Assembly: GCF_038051945.1 (NCBI RefSeq)
Contig: NZ_CP150302.1
Coordinates: forward strand, 5,890,001 to 5,954,000
Direction: 5' to 3'
From: Paenibacillus sp. FSL H3-0469
GTDB taxonomy: Bacteria > Bacillota > Bacilli > Paenibacillales > Paenibacillaceae
DNA: 64,000 bases
In this document: positions 27,935 through 36,358 of the stretch, one piece after another
Layout of the letters: every line of letters starts with the position of its first letter
Position numbering within the stretch: position 1 is the stretch's first letter
Program-made: the position numbers and the translations under genes
Notes under the pieces: generated by a model
What the model saw: only the letters and a program-made list of their open reading frames with translations
Database searches by the model: none
Told to the model about the DNA's origin: nothing

Positions 27935-27964
27935 TTGTTCATTTTTCGAATAAGAAACTATGAT
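27935..27964 (+). promoter_or_regulatory. Candidate promoter of the cluster regulator
   Basis: TTGTTC at 27935-27940 and TATGAT at 27959-27964, spacer 18, about 97 bases before the regulator start. An AT-rich alternative -10 (TATTAT, 27995-28000) exists, so the choice is uncertain. Confidence 0.35.
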
Positions 27965-28060
27965 ATTTTTCCTTTTTAATCCCATAAAATACTATATTAT
28001 AGGAAATGTAATCTTGGGGAAACAAGCTTATTTGAGAAGAATGGGATTGGAGAGAAGTTC

Positions 28061-28765
28061 ATGCGTGTTGCGCTGGTGTGTTGTGCAGATTCCACAGAGC
28101 CTTGTGAGGATTGCAGGTTTAAGAGTGTTCATTCTTTTTTTGCACAGGTGTACGGTTGTAAGGTATTACATTTCAAGGAGCTTGAGGCGCTGGTCGATAT
28201 TGTGAAGGAAGGTCTCCGGCTCGATGGTGTGGTGATCAGCACCCCTAACTTCAACCCGGGCTTCATTCACACGATGCAGTACCTGCAGGAGATGCTTACG
28301 CTGAGAATATTCTTCATTGTAGAGGAGATAAGCGCGCACGGTACCCCTGTCCCCTTTCCTTCCAATCATATGTACATCAGCAGCTTTGAGCGTTACGGCT
28401 TCCAGGAGGAATTGTTCAGCCGGTTGCGCTGCTGGTTCGACGAAGGACTGGGCCTCCCCGCACACCACACCAGACACATCAAGGATATCGCCCTTCATCT
28501 GCACTCCAAATCCCTGAAGGTCGGAGAATTCGTCATTGAGCTTACCTGTAAAGAGTTCGAACTCCTGGAGCTGCTGCTGGAATGCCAAGGCCAGTACATC
28601 CCCACCGAGCAGATTCTGCACCAGCTGTGGGACAGGTATACCTCCCCTGAGATTGTGAGGCAGTACGTATACAAGCTGAGGCACAAAATCGAGATCATCT
28701 CCGGACGAAGCGACATCATCCTGTTTCGCCGGGGGATCGGATATTCGGTGAACCCATTGATCTGA
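28061..28765 (+). CDS. Cluster regulator: pseudo-receiver plus OmpR-type winged helix, Cys-rich N-terminus
   Basis: 234 residues. The C-terminal 95 residues are an OmpR/PhoB winged helix (IELTCKEFELLELLLECQGQYIPTEQILHQLWDRY, IVRQYVYKLRHKIE, FRRGIGYSV). The N-terminal about 125 residues are receiver-sized, with strands ALVCCAD and LDGVVIST, but the position of the phosphorylated Asp carries Ser/Thr, so normal phosphorylation is not expected. Cys7, Cys8, Cys15 and Cys18 form a CC-x6-C-x2-C cluster that could bind metal or sense redox state (inference). Placed first in the polyketide cluster; TAAC boxes at 28791-28816 are its likely site. GGAGAG precedes ATG 28061. Confidence 0.75.
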   Translation: MRVALVCCADSTEPCEDCRFKSVHSFFAQVYGCKVLHFKELEALVDIVKEGLRLDGVVISTPNFNPGFIHTMQYLQEMLTLRIFFIVEEISAHGTPVPFPSNHMYISSFERYGFQEELFSRLRCWFDEGLGLPAHHTRHIKDIALHLHSKSLKVGEFVIELTCKEFELLELLLECQGQYIPTEQILHQLWDRYTSPEIVRQYVYKLRHKIEIISGRSDIILFRRGIGYSVNPLI

Positions 28766-28788
28766 CAGAATTCTGTCAGGTCTTTTTT
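28762..28788 (+). terminator. Terminator after the regulator
   Basis: CTGACAGAATTCTGTCAG is an 18-bp perfect palindrome overlapping the stop codon, then GT and C followed by seven T. It separates the regulator transcript from the biosynthetic operon. Confidence 0.75.
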
Positions 28789-28790
28789 TA

Positions 28791-28816
28791 TAACTGTAAA
28801 TTAACGCAAGCTTAAC
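28791..28816 (+). promoter_or_regulatory. Three TAAC direct repeats at 11-bp period, probable regulator binding site
   Basis: TAACTG at 28791, TAACGC at 28802 and TAACAG at 28813 are in exact 11-bp steps (one helical turn), with a weaker TTATGT at about 28824. Tandem repeats of this spacing are the usual operator of OmpR-type winged helices, including SARP regulators. They lie between the regulator and the first biosynthetic gene. A -10-like TACGAT is at 28850. Confidence 0.6.
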
Positions 28817-28885
28817 AGCCGGGTTATGTCCCCTTCCGGGCTTAGGCGTTACGATGTCATTAATACGAATGGGGAGGCAGATGAA

Positions 28886-29341
28886 GTGGCAACGATTCAG
28901 AACAGTATCTGGATTCATGCAGACCGGATCACCGTATTTGAGCGGACGAATGATATTGCGCACTGGACAGATTTATTCACGGAATACAAGGAGACGCGGG
29001 TGCTGGAGCAAGGGGACGCCTACATCCGGTTTGAGCTGACGACACATCCCGAGGGGAACCGGCCTTCGCGCACATGGGAATCGGAACGCTGGCTGGACCG
29101 GCCGAACTTCCGGATTACGGCCAGACGCCTTGCGCCGCTGCTGCCGTTCAAGCATATGAATCTGGAATGGCTCTATGAGGAGAAGGACGAAGGGACATAC
29201 ATGACTTGGATTCAGGAATTCGAGGTAGATCCGGCAAGCGGGCTGACCGGGGAGCAGGTGGAAGCGCATCTGAACCGCACGACCAAGGAGCAGATGGCAG
29301 CGATCAAGCATAATATCGAGAAGCAAACGGTTCGGAGCTGA
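28886..29341 (+). CDS. Aromatase/cyclase of SRPBCC superfamily (WhiE-ORFVI/TcmN N-domain type)
   Basis: 151 residues from GTG 28886, with GGGGAGG at 28870-28876; an upstream ATG (28826) lies in the promoter and adds unrelated residues. The whole chain follows single-domain polyketide aromatase/cyclases: QNSIWIHADRITVFERTNDIAHWTDLFTEY, then VRF-like YIRFELTTHPE, RTWESERW, FKHMNLEWLYEE, TYMTWIQEFEV and a C-terminal helix LNRTTKEQMAAIKHNIE. Such enzymes fold the poly-beta-keto chain bound to the ACP and aromatise the first ring. First gene of the biosynthetic operon, 8 bases before KS-alpha. Confidence 0.88.
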   Translation: MATIQNSIWIHADRITVFERTNDIAHWTDLFTEYKETRVLEQGDAYIRFELTTHPEGNRPSRTWESERWLDRPNFRITARRLAPLLPFKHMNLEWLYEEKDEGTYMTWIQEFEVDPASGLTGEQVEAHLNRTTKEQMAAIKHNIEKQTVRS

Positions 29342-29349
29342 GGGCTTAC

Positions 29350-30672
29350 ATGGAGAAGGTAACGGGTAGAAGAGTCGTAATCACCGGAATGGGGCTGCTT
29401 ACCCCGCTGGGGAATACGCCGGAGCAGTTCTGGAGGAACAGCCTGCAGGGCAAGGTAGGATATGACCGCTTGCAGGGCTATGAGCATATAGCGTTAAAAA
29501 GCCGTGTTACCGGCACAATACCGCAGTTCGAGCATTTGGGCCGGACAGCCGATGAAGCGCAGCGGGCAGGCATGGGGCGGCCGGGTATTCTGGCGGTCAA
29601 CGCCGCGAGAAGGGCGGTTGCCGATGCGGGGATTGTGTTCACGAAGGAGCTGCGGGAGCGTTCCGGGGTCTGCATCGCCAATGCGATTGCCGATACCCCG
29701 TTCTCGGAGCAAACCTTCCTGCGGATGACGGAGGGCGGGCAGGGGCCGATTGATCATGGACTCTGTCAGGAGGATTTGTACCGCAAGGGCATGTTTTCTT
29801 ATATTGCCTTCGAAGTGGCGCATGAGTTCGGACTTCAGGGGGAGGCGCTGGTCATGTCTACGGGCTGCACGGGCGGCATTGATGCGGCCGGTTATGGATA
29901 TGAGTCGATTACAGCCGGGGAACATGACGTAATGATCTGCGGCGCAGCGGAAGCACCGGTCAGCTCCATGACCATTTCCTCCTTCGATGCCATTGGTGCG
30001 TTGACCTCTAAGTTCAACGATGATCCGCAGCGGGCTTCGCGGCCGTTTGAGAAGAACCGCAGCGGCTTTGTTCTCAGTGAGGGCTGTGCTGTTGTGGTGC
30101 TGGAGGAGCTGGAGCATGCGCTCCGGCGGCAGGCGCCGATCTATGGCGAGGTGACCGGATTCGCAAGTACGAATAACGCTTTTCATATGACCGATCTGCC
30201 GCAGGACGGGGAGGCGCTTAGTCTGACGATGAACGAGGCGCTGGGCCACGCGGGCCTGACAGCGGAGGACATTCAATATATCAACGCGCATGGAAGCTCG
30301 ACTCCGCAGAATGATGCTTTTGAGACCGCCGCTTATAAAAGAACGTTCGGAGAGCTCGCCTACTCCATCCCGATCAGCTCCACGAAATCGATGGTAGGCC
30401 ATCCGCTCTCAGCAGCGAGTGCCATTGAGATTGTACACTGCCTGCTGGCCTTGAACGAGGGATATATCCCGCCAACCGCGAATCTGGACGAGCCGGACCC
30501 GGCCTGTGATTTGAACTATGTACCGAAGCATGCGATACAGCGCGACCTGTACCATATTCTGACCAATGCCAGCGGATTCTCCGGCATTCACTCCGCCATG
30601 ATCCTGGCAGCGAACGAATACAGTAATCAGGCGGGCAAGCTTCAGACTGAACAATGGATGTGCAGCCTATGA
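29350..30672 (+). CDS. Type II PKS ketosynthase alpha subunit
   Basis: 440 residues, thiolase fold condensing enzyme. Active site Cys173 lies in MSTGCTGGIDAAG, His314 in NAHGSSTPQND, and His351 in KSMVGHPLSAASAIE; the full Cys-His-His triad is intact. GPID and ID-type spacing after the Cys are those of KS-alpha rather than FabF. It makes the poly-beta-keto chain from malonyl-ACP in a heterodimer with the next product. Stop overlaps the KS-beta start by 4 bases (ATGA), the coupling usual for KS-alpha/KS-beta pairs. Confidence 0.93.
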   Translation: MEKVTGRRVVITGMGLLTPLGNTPEQFWRNSLQGKVGYDRLQGYEHIALKSRVTGTIPQFEHLGRTADEAQRAGMGRPGILAVNAARRAVADAGIVFTKELRERSGVCIANAIADTPFSEQTFLRMTEGGQGPIDHGLCQEDLYRKGMFSYIAFEVAHEFGLQGEALVMSTGCTGGIDAAGYGYESITAGEHDVMICGAAEAPVSSMTISSFDAIGALTSKFNDDPQRASRPFEKNRSGFVLSEGCAVVVLEELEHALRRQAPIYGEVTGFASTNNAFHMTDLPQDGEALSLTMNEALGHAGLTAEDIQYINAHGSSTPQNDAFETAAYKRTFGELAYSIPISSTKSMVGHPLSAASAIEIVHCLLALNEGYIPPTANLDEPDPACDLNYVPKHAIQRDLYHILTNASGFSGIHSAMILAANEYSNQAGKLQTEQWMCSL

Positions 30673-31916
30673 AGAATACAGTATTCGTAACCGGAGTAGG
30701 AATGGTGGGGCCGTGCGGGAATAGTGCCGGGGCCTTCTGGGAGGGACTCCTGAGCGGCCGCAATTATATGACTCCGCTCCAGCTTGAGCATACAACCGGA
30801 GCGGCCCCTCCCTTCGCGGGACAAGTCAGCGGGATGGAGCCGGAGCGGGTCATCTCGAAACGTCTGCTCAAGAAATGCTCCCGCTTCTCTGTGATGTCGA
30901 TCCTGGCTGCGAAGGATGCCATGGATGATGCGCACTGGGAGCTGGATCAGATGAGCCGCGAGCGGATCGGCATCTTCGTCGGCAACAATTCCGGGGGCTG
31001 GGAGAGTGCCAGAAATGGCCTGCGTGTCCTGCACACCGAGGGGGCGCCCTTCATTGATCCGAATCTGGCGAGCAACTGGTTCCCGGCGGCGGCACAAGGG
31101 CACATGTCCCTCGCCTTCGGCATCAAAGGCTACAGCAAGACTGTGATCGCCGACCGGAGCAGCGGTCTGCTCGCCATTGCCTATGCGGCCAGAGCCATCC
31201 GCAGCGGGATCATCGATGCGGCCATCGTGGGCGGAGCCGAGACGCCGCTTGATCCGTGGGCGTTGTCCTTCTATAACACGGAGGGGCTGCTGAATCTGAA
31301 GGCGGATCGCCCGCAGACGGCATACCAGCCATTTGTGGAGTCGCGGAGCGGGATGACCCTGGCTGAAGGAGCCGCGTTCCTCTGCCTTGAATCGGAGCGC
31401 AGCCTTCAGAAGCGCGAGGCCTCCCGCCGGGTGAGGGCAAGCATCCAGGGCTTCGGTTTTACCAACGACGGTCAGGCCGCAGCCCCGCCTGAGGAGAGTG
31501 TAGCGCAGTGTGCCAGGGCGATCCGGCTGGCGGTCGGGCATTCGGAGACGCAGCCGGAGAGAATCGGCTATCTGTCGCTGGACGGGGCGGCCTCTGCCCG
31601 GGAAGACGGAATTGAATGCTCGGCCATTCAGGAGGTGTTCGGCAGCAGCGCAGCAGATAAGTGGGCGGGCTGCCCTAAGACCGTCTTCGGCAACACGATT
31701 GGAGCGGCAGGGGCGTTCGATGTCGCACTGAGCGTGCTGGCCATGAATCACGGGGAGCTGCCCGGTCTTCCGTATCTGGCGGAAGCGGTGCAGGACAATG
31801 GCTTGAACTTCGTTCCGGGGATCAGCAGCCGGACCGCTGTGGAGTCTTCGCTGATTATATCCAGAGGAAGGGGTGGTGTCTCTTCGGCACTGGTTGTGAA
31901 CAAGGAAGAGCTCTGA
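30669..31916 (+). CDS. Type II PKS ketosynthase beta subunit / chain length factor
   Basis: 415 residues, ketosynthase fold with all catalytic residues lost. The position of the Cys is Arg163 (VIADRSSGLLAIAYAARAI), the HG-T site reads SLDGAAS, and the second His is Asn in TVFGNTIGAAGAFD. Actinobacterial chain length factors usually have Gln at the Cys position; Arg is unusual. It sets chain length in the heterodimer and may support priming. ATG 30669 overlaps the KS-alpha stop. Confidence 0.92.
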   Translation: MKNTVFVTGVGMVGPCGNSAGAFWEGLLSGRNYMTPLQLEHTTGAAPPFAGQVSGMEPERVISKRLLKKCSRFSVMSILAAKDAMDDAHWELDQMSRERIGIFVGNNSGGWESARNGLRVLHTEGAPFIDPNLASNWFPAAAQGHMSLAFGIKGYSKTVIADRSSGLLAIAYAARAIRSGIIDAAIVGGAETPLDPWALSFYNTEGLLNLKADRPQTAYQPFVESRSGMTLAEGAAFLCLESERSLQKREASRRVRASIQGFGFTNDGQAAAPPEESVAQCARAIRLAVGHSETQPERIGYLSLDGAASAREDGIECSAIQEVFGSSAADKWAGCPKTVFGNTIGAAGAFDVALSVLAMNHGELPGLPYLAEAVQDNGLNFVPGISSRTAVESSLIISRGRGGVSSALVVNKEEL

Positions 31917-31976
31917 ACCGTAAATTGTTAAGCAAGAAGCGTAAGGCCTATTAACTCTAACGGGAGGGTGTATCTA

Positions 31977-32195
31977 ATGGTATTCGAGAAGGTAAAAGCG
32001 ATCATTGAGGATATTGGCATTGAGGAAGAAATTACGGAATCATCGCGGCTCTATGACGATCTGGCGTTGGATTCTACAGAGCTGGCGCTGGTCTCTACAG
32101 CACTATCCAAGGCTTTCGGCATCTTCATTGAGAGCCGGGTGCTCAAGACTTATTCTGTAGCGCAAGTGATGGAAGCCGTTGCCTTGAAGGCATGA
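31977..32195 (+). CDS. Acyl carrier protein of the polyketide synthase
   Basis: 72 residues, acidic and helical. The phosphopantetheine site is Ser33 in LALDSTELAL (canonical DSL/DST-EL). ATG 31977 has GGGAGGG at 31962-31968. It carries the growing chain between the ketosynthases and cyclases. Its stop overlaps the phosphopantetheinyl transferase start (ATGA), so carrier and activating enzyme are coupled. Confidence 0.92.
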   Translation: MVFEKVKAIIEDIGIEEEITESSRLYDDLALDSTELALVSTALSKAFGIFIESRVLKTYSVAQVMEAVALKA

Positions 32196-32572
32196 TCAGA
32201 GGAATCGGCATGGATCTGGTCAGCATCAGCTTCGTGGAGCAGATGCTGGCCAAGTGCGGTGAACTCTTCATCCAGCAGTACTATTCATTGGAAGAAAGGG
32301 AACTGTTCGCCTGTAAAAAAAGACATGCGGAACAGTTCCTGGCCGGCAGATTCGCCGCTAAAGAAGCGCTGCTGAAGGCCATCGGCACCGGAATGAACTG
32401 TGAGCTGGACTGGAATGAGCTGGAGTTCCTGAGCCTTCCCAGCGGCCAGCCCTATCTGGTCCGCAGCCGAAGACTGGAGTCTTATATACAGCAGCAGGAG
32501 AGCATCCACGTAAGCATTAGTCATCACGGTGATTATGCTGCTGCATTCATCATTATTGAGAGCAGTCAATGA
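32192..32572 (+). CDS. AcpS-type 4'-phosphopantetheinyl transferase
   Basis: 126 residues, the single-domain AcpS size. GIGMDLVSI holds the metal Asp; FLAGRFAAKEALLKAIGTG is the AcpS signature with the catalytic Glu; VSISHHGDYAAAFIII is the C-terminal motif. It converts the apo-ACP to its holo form. A cluster-specific AcpS directly behind the ACP suggests the housekeeping enzyme does not serve this carrier well (inference). A 4-base overlap with an ATG of the MFS frame follows. Confidence 0.92.
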   Translation: MIRGIGMDLVSISFVEQMLAKCGELFIQQYYSLEERELFACKKRHAEQFLAGRFAAKEALLKAIGTGMNCELDWNELEFLSLPSGQPYLVRSRRLESYIQQQESIHVSISHHGDYAAAFIIIESSQ

Positions 32573-32592
32573 CTGTGAGGAGGACGAATCAC

Positions 32593-33792
32593 ATGAGCAA
32601 CAACAAAATATTCACACTACTCGCCATCAACATTCTGCTTGTATTCTCTATTATGGTCAGCATCTTCCCAATCGCACCCCTGATCAGCAGTGATCTCGGC
32701 ATGACCTCCGGCGAGATTGGAACCATAGCGGGTATTGCCTCGCTGGTGATGACCTTTCTGTCCATTCCGTCTGGTGTCTTCGCAGACAGGTACGGGCGGA
32801 AGAAGATTATTATCGCCTCCATGGCATTATCGGCAGTGGCTGTATTTATGGTGGCTGCATCCCACGGAGTGCTGCTGTTCACGGCTGGATGGCTGCTGTT
32901 CGGCTTCGCCAGAGGGTTCGTGTCCACGCCGATCTTCGCGGTGGTGATGGATGTGTGCAAGCCCGAGGAGCGGGGCCGGGCGATGGGTATTGTGTCCGGG
33001 GCGATTGGCGCCGGTTCGGTGCTGGGGTATGTGCTTAGCGGGCTGCTGAGTAATTATTTCGGCTGGCATACCTCCTTCGCGGTGCTGGCTTCACTGCTGC
33101 TGCTGTCTACGCTAGTTACCACAGTGCTGCTGCGGGAGACCGGAGTCAAGAATACAAGCCGGAGCATCGGGCAAGCCTTCAAAAGCTCCTTCAAATGGCT
33201 GGGCGTCCGCGAAATTCTGCTGGCAGGCATTGTGGGAACCCTGTGCTTCATGGTAGGTGTCTTCACTACCTTCCTGGTGCCGTTTGCGGCTAAGGAACAG
33301 GATATCTCGCTGGTGCTGCTCAGCCTGCTGTTCATTCCGTATGAAGCAGTAGCCTCGTTCGGGGCGGTCTTCATCGGCTGGATCTCGGATAAGGTAGGCA
33401 GACATGCGCCCCTGATCTGGGCCCAATCGATCTGCGTGGGAGCGCTCGTGCTGCTGTATGCGCTGGACTTCAACCCCTGGCTGCTGACCTTCGGCTATGC
33501 GCTGATCGGGCTTACGGAAGGGCCGATTATTACCCTGGTCAACACGATTATTACGGATAAGGTAATCAAGATTAATCCGATGGAAATGGGTGCGGCCTTA
33601 GGAACCTTCCGGACCCTTCAGGGAGTCGGGATTGCATTGGGGTCTACGCTGGGCGGATTCTTCTACAGCCGGATCGGAACGCATCCCAGCTATCTGGTGG
33701 CCGCCGGACTCATGGTGCTGACAATTCTGATCTCGCTGAGTCTGGGCAAAAAGGAAAAAGCAGGTGTCACCGAATATAAATCTGCGGGATAA
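32593..33792 (+). CDS. MFS exporter of the polyketide cluster
   Basis: 399 residues from ATG 32593, with GTGAGGAGGAC at 32574; an in-frame ATG at 32569 overlaps the previous stop and is the alternative. Twelve membrane segments. FADRYGRKK is motif A and MGIVSGAIGAGSVLGYVLSGLL is motif C of DHA1 drug antiporters. Inside the biosynthetic operon, so export of the product and self-protection are likely. Confidence 0.87.
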   Translation: MSNNKIFTLLAINILLVFSIMVSIFPIAPLISSDLGMTSGEIGTIAGIASLVMTFLSIPSGVFADRYGRKKIIIASMALSAVAVFMVAASHGVLLFTAGWLLFGFARGFVSTPIFAVVMDVCKPEERGRAMGIVSGAIGAGSVLGYVLSGLLSNYFGWHTSFAVLASLLLLSTLVTTVLLRETGVKNTSRSIGQAFKSSFKWLGVREILLAGIVGTLCFMVGVFTTFLVPFAAKEQDISLVLLSLLFIPYEAVASFGAVFIGWISDKVGRHAPLIWAQSICVGALVLLYALDFNPWLLTFGYALIGLTEGPIITLVNTIITDKVIKINPMEMGAALGTFRTLQGVGIALGSTLGGFFYSRIGTHPSYLVAAGLMVLTILISLSLGKKEKAGVTEYKSAG

Positions 33793-33802
33793 GGGGTGCA
33801 GT

Positions 33803-34183
33803 ATGAATCAGGTGAAAGTGAATACAGTGGTCCATATGGAGGAGGTGCCGGTGGTTCATGCCAGAGGCGGGCAGATGCGTGTGCTGGCGAGTCCGGTGAC
33901 TGTCGGGTCCACCCAGCTGATCATGGGCCATGTTCTGCTTCAGCCGGGAGAAGAGATCAAGGAGCATCTTCATGATTACGGCGAAGAGAATGTCTTCGTG
34001 ATCCGGGGCCGGGGAACGGCGGTCATCGAGGATATTCCGCATGCCATCCGGGAGAACAGCCTGTTCATTGCGCGGAAGGGTGAGCGGCACCGGGTCGTCA
34101 ATGAGGGTCCGGGCGAGATGGAACTGGTCTTCGCCACGGCGCCGCTGGCCCCGAGGCCGGAGATTGGGCACAGAGAGGTCTAG
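33803..34183 (+). CDS. TcmJ/WhiE-ORFII-type cupin, polyketide cyclase
   Basis: 126 residues from ATG 33803 (AAGGGG upstream); the frame runs back to 33764 inside the MFS gene. Cupin metal site EHLHDYGEENVFVIRG and RHRVVN. The ending FATAPLAPRPEIGH is the hallmark of the TcmJ group of cupins, found with aromatic type II synthases (tetracenomycin, spore pigment) and helping correct cyclisation. Its presence with the aromatase/cyclase strongly marks this as an aromatic pathway. Confidence 0.88.
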   Translation: MNQVKVNTVVHMEEVPVVHARGGQMRVLASPVTVGSTQLIMGHVLLQPGEEIKEHLHDYGEENVFVIRGRGTAVIEDIPHAIRENSLFIARKGERHRVVNEGPGEMELVFATAPLAPRPEIGHREV

Positions 34184-34233
34184 CCTCCCGGCCTTGCAAT
34201 ACCAATTCTAAGCAAAGTGGTGAGAAGACGAAC

Positions 34234-35199
34234 GTGAAGAGCGATCTTGTAATTGTAGATACTCATGCCCATTTCGCCGTCAAGGAGAACAAAAGCCTGG
34301 AGCTTAGTCTGGCCGGGGCCGGGACGGTCCCGGATTACAAGAAGCAGAAGGGCTTCGATGACTTGCAGTATCTGAAGAAGATGGTGGGGGCCACGCAGGA
34401 CGGCTTCGTCGATGACAACAATCTGCTGGAGGATTACCTGAACTGTATGGCCGAGAACCAGATTGCCATGAGCTGGGTGCATCAGCTCAGCTTCGAGGAT
34501 GTCTACGGCTATGAGGTGCTGTCCAATGAGAAAATCGCCGAGGCGGTCCGCGCCCACCCCGACAAGCTGCGCGGCTTCGCCAGCGTCAATCCCTACAAAG
34601 GGAAGGAGGCGCTGGCGGAGCTGGATTATGCCATTAAGACACTGGGCATGCAGGGCTTCAAGCTGAACCCCAATGATTACGGGGGCTTCGTCCTGAATGA
34701 CCGGGAGCTGCTGTACCCGCTGTATGAACGGTGCAGCGAGCTGGGAATTCCGGTCAGCGTGCATACCGGGATTACGCCGGGCAGTATTTTTCGGATGAAG
34801 CATAACTACCCGATTCTGCTCGATGATGTGGCGGTGGATTTTCCCGACCTGACCTTGATTGTGGAGCATATGGGCCATCCCTGGAATGACCTCTGCTATT
34901 ACATGGTCGGCCGGCACGATAATATGTATGTGACCATCACGGCGGTAGCCAATATCCTGATCCACAATAACCCGAAGGTATTCCGGATGGAGCTGGCCAA
35001 GATGATCTCGGTCTGCGGCAGCCACAAGATCCTCTGGGGCTCGGATTGGACGGTCACCCCGAACATCGCCGAGGTGCTGAATTACATGCAAAAGGTAGTG
35101 ATTCCGCTGCCCATGAAGCTGATGATGGGGGTGAAGGAGATCAAGCGGGAGGATGTCCAGAACATCCTGGGGCGTAACGCACTCAGAATTATGAAGTAG
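34234..35199 (+). CDS. Amidohydrolase-2 (ACMSD-like) protein, probable decarboxylase
   Basis: 321 residues from GTG 34234. DTHAHF gives metal ligands His11 and His13; PVSVHTG a third His; VEHMGHPW and LWGSDWTV complete the ACMSD/gamma-resorcylate decarboxylase site. Members are zinc or manganese nonoxidative decarboxylases of aromatic or beta-keto acids, others are hydrolases. A carboxyl group left at the end of a folded polyketide is the obvious substrate (inference). Between cupin and cyclase in the same operon. Confidence 0.8.
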   Translation: MKSDLVIVDTHAHFAVKENKSLELSLAGAGTVPDYKKQKGFDDLQYLKKMVGATQDGFVDDNNLLEDYLNCMAENQIAMSWVHQLSFEDVYGYEVLSNEKIAEAVRAHPDKLRGFASVNPYKGKEALAELDYAIKTLGMQGFKLNPNDYGGFVLNDRELLYPLYERCSELGIPVSVHTGITPGSIFRMKHNYPILLDDVAVDFPDLTLIVEHMGHPWNDLCYYMVGRHDNMYVTITAVANILIHNNPKVFRMELAKMISVCGSHKILWGSDWTVTPNIAEVLNYMQKVVIPLPMKLMMGVKEIKREDVQNILGRNALRIMK

Positions 35200-35207
35200 G
35201 TGAGGAC

Positions 35208-35969
35208 ATGACAGTTCAGTTCATTGATTTAAGTGTGCCGATGGAGCAGAATCCGGGCGAGCTGGCCCCGTACGGGTTCGAGCAGACCGGACATCAGGAG
35301 GGGGCAGACCGCTTTGCCCGCCAATTCGACGGGAGCCGGAAGGACTTTCCGGGCGAAGAGTTCCTGAACATGGAGATGATCACCGCGTCCACGCATACCG
35401 GGACCCACTTCGATGCCCCCCTGCACTTCGGCTCCACGAGCGAGGGAGAACCGGCAGCGTCCATTGACGAGGTCCCGCTGGAATGGTGCTTTGGCGACGG
35501 GGTGGTACTGGATTTCACCCATAAGCAAGCAGGAGAATCCATCGGGCAACAGGATATTGAACAGGCGCTTGAGCGGATCGGGTATACACTGAAGCCGCTG
35601 GATATTGTGCTGATCCGTACAGGTGCGGACCGGCACTGGGGAACCCCCCGGTATCTCACGGATTATCCGGGCATGAGCAGGGAGGCTACAGCATTCCTGA
35701 CCGGGCAAGGCATCCGGCTGATGGGCATCGACAGCTACGGGTTCGACCGTCCGTTCAAGCATATGATCAGCGATTATAAGCGGACCGGGGATAACGCCTA
35801 TCTGTTCCCCGCCCATTTCTGGGGACGGGAACAGACCTATTGCCACATGGAACGGCTGGCGAATCTGGACCGGATTCCGGTGGCGTACGGGTTCAAGATC
35901 GCTTGTTTTCCGATCAAGATCAGGCAGGCCGGTGCGGCCTGGGTACGGGCAGTAGCCATTATTGAGTAG
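35208..35969 (+). CDS. PF04199 cyclase family protein (kynurenine-formamidase-like metal cyclase)
   Basis: 253 residues. STHTGTHFDAPLHFG is the metal-binding HxGTHxDxPxH signature of this family, with DIVLIRTGAD and LMGIDSYGFDRP as the other conserved parts. Besides kynurenine formamidase the family includes cyclases of type II polyketide clusters. Taken with the aromatase and cupin, this is the third cyclisation enzyme, probably for a later ring. Begins 8 bases after the amidohydrolase (GGTGAGG ribosome site). Confidence 0.82.
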   Translation: MTVQFIDLSVPMEQNPGELAPYGFEQTGHQEGADRFARQFDGSRKDFPGEEFLNMEMITASTHTGTHFDAPLHFGSTSEGEPAASIDEVPLEWCFGDGVVLDFTHKQAGESIGQQDIEQALERIGYTLKPLDIVLIRTGADRHWGTPRYLTDYPGMSREATAFLTGQGIRLMGIDSYGFDRPFKHMISDYKRTGDNAYLFPAHFWGREQTYCHMERLANLDRIPVAYGFKIACFPIKIRQAGAAWVRAVAIIE

Positions 35970-36033
35970 TACATCACAAGTTAAGTGAAACGAATCACAT
36001 ATCGATCACATATTCCATGAGGAGGAAATACGG

Positions 36034-36342
36034 ATGAATTATGAATTTGAACTTAAGGTGACAGGCGTTAAAGGGCATTGCCGGGCAGGGCATAAGGAAG
36101 GGGATGTCATGAAGGTCTCCCCGCTGAACGCTGGCAATCTGTGCGGAACGGCATTTCATGCGGTCTTCCCGATGCTGCTGGCGCTGAACATGGATGCGAA
36201 GCTGCCGTGGGACCCGGAAGGCAATATTGTACACTCGGCTTGCCCGGATATGCGCAACCAGATGACCATGGAGATCCGCCGTATTCCGGTGGAGCCATCG
36301 GAAGATTCCCCATATGCGGGCCGGATGCTGCAATCCAAATGA
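36034..36342 (+). CDS. TIGR04076 family small protein
   Basis: 102 residues. The pattern VTGVKGHCRAGHKEGDVMKV, then GNLCGTAFHAVFPMLLAL and HSACPDMRNQMTMEIRRI, is that of the TIGR04076 family, small proteins with conserved Cys found beside redox and radical enzymes in anaerobes. Cys residues at GHC, NLC and ACPD suggest a metal site. Function unknown. GAGGAGG precedes the ATG. Confidence 0.75.
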   Translation: MNYEFELKVTGVKGHCRAGHKEGDVMKVSPLNAGNLCGTAFHAVFPMLLALNMDAKLPWDPEGNIVHSACPDMRNQMTMEIRRIPVEPSEDSPYAGRMLQSK

Positions 36343-36358
36343 AGGGGGAGCGCACCAT

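Noticed and set aside
29350..31916. KS pair as fatty-acid FabF or an aryl polyene system
   Set aside because: ATGA coupling, loss of all catalytic residues in the second subunit, and the aromatase and TcmJ-type cupin fit an aromatic type II synthase.
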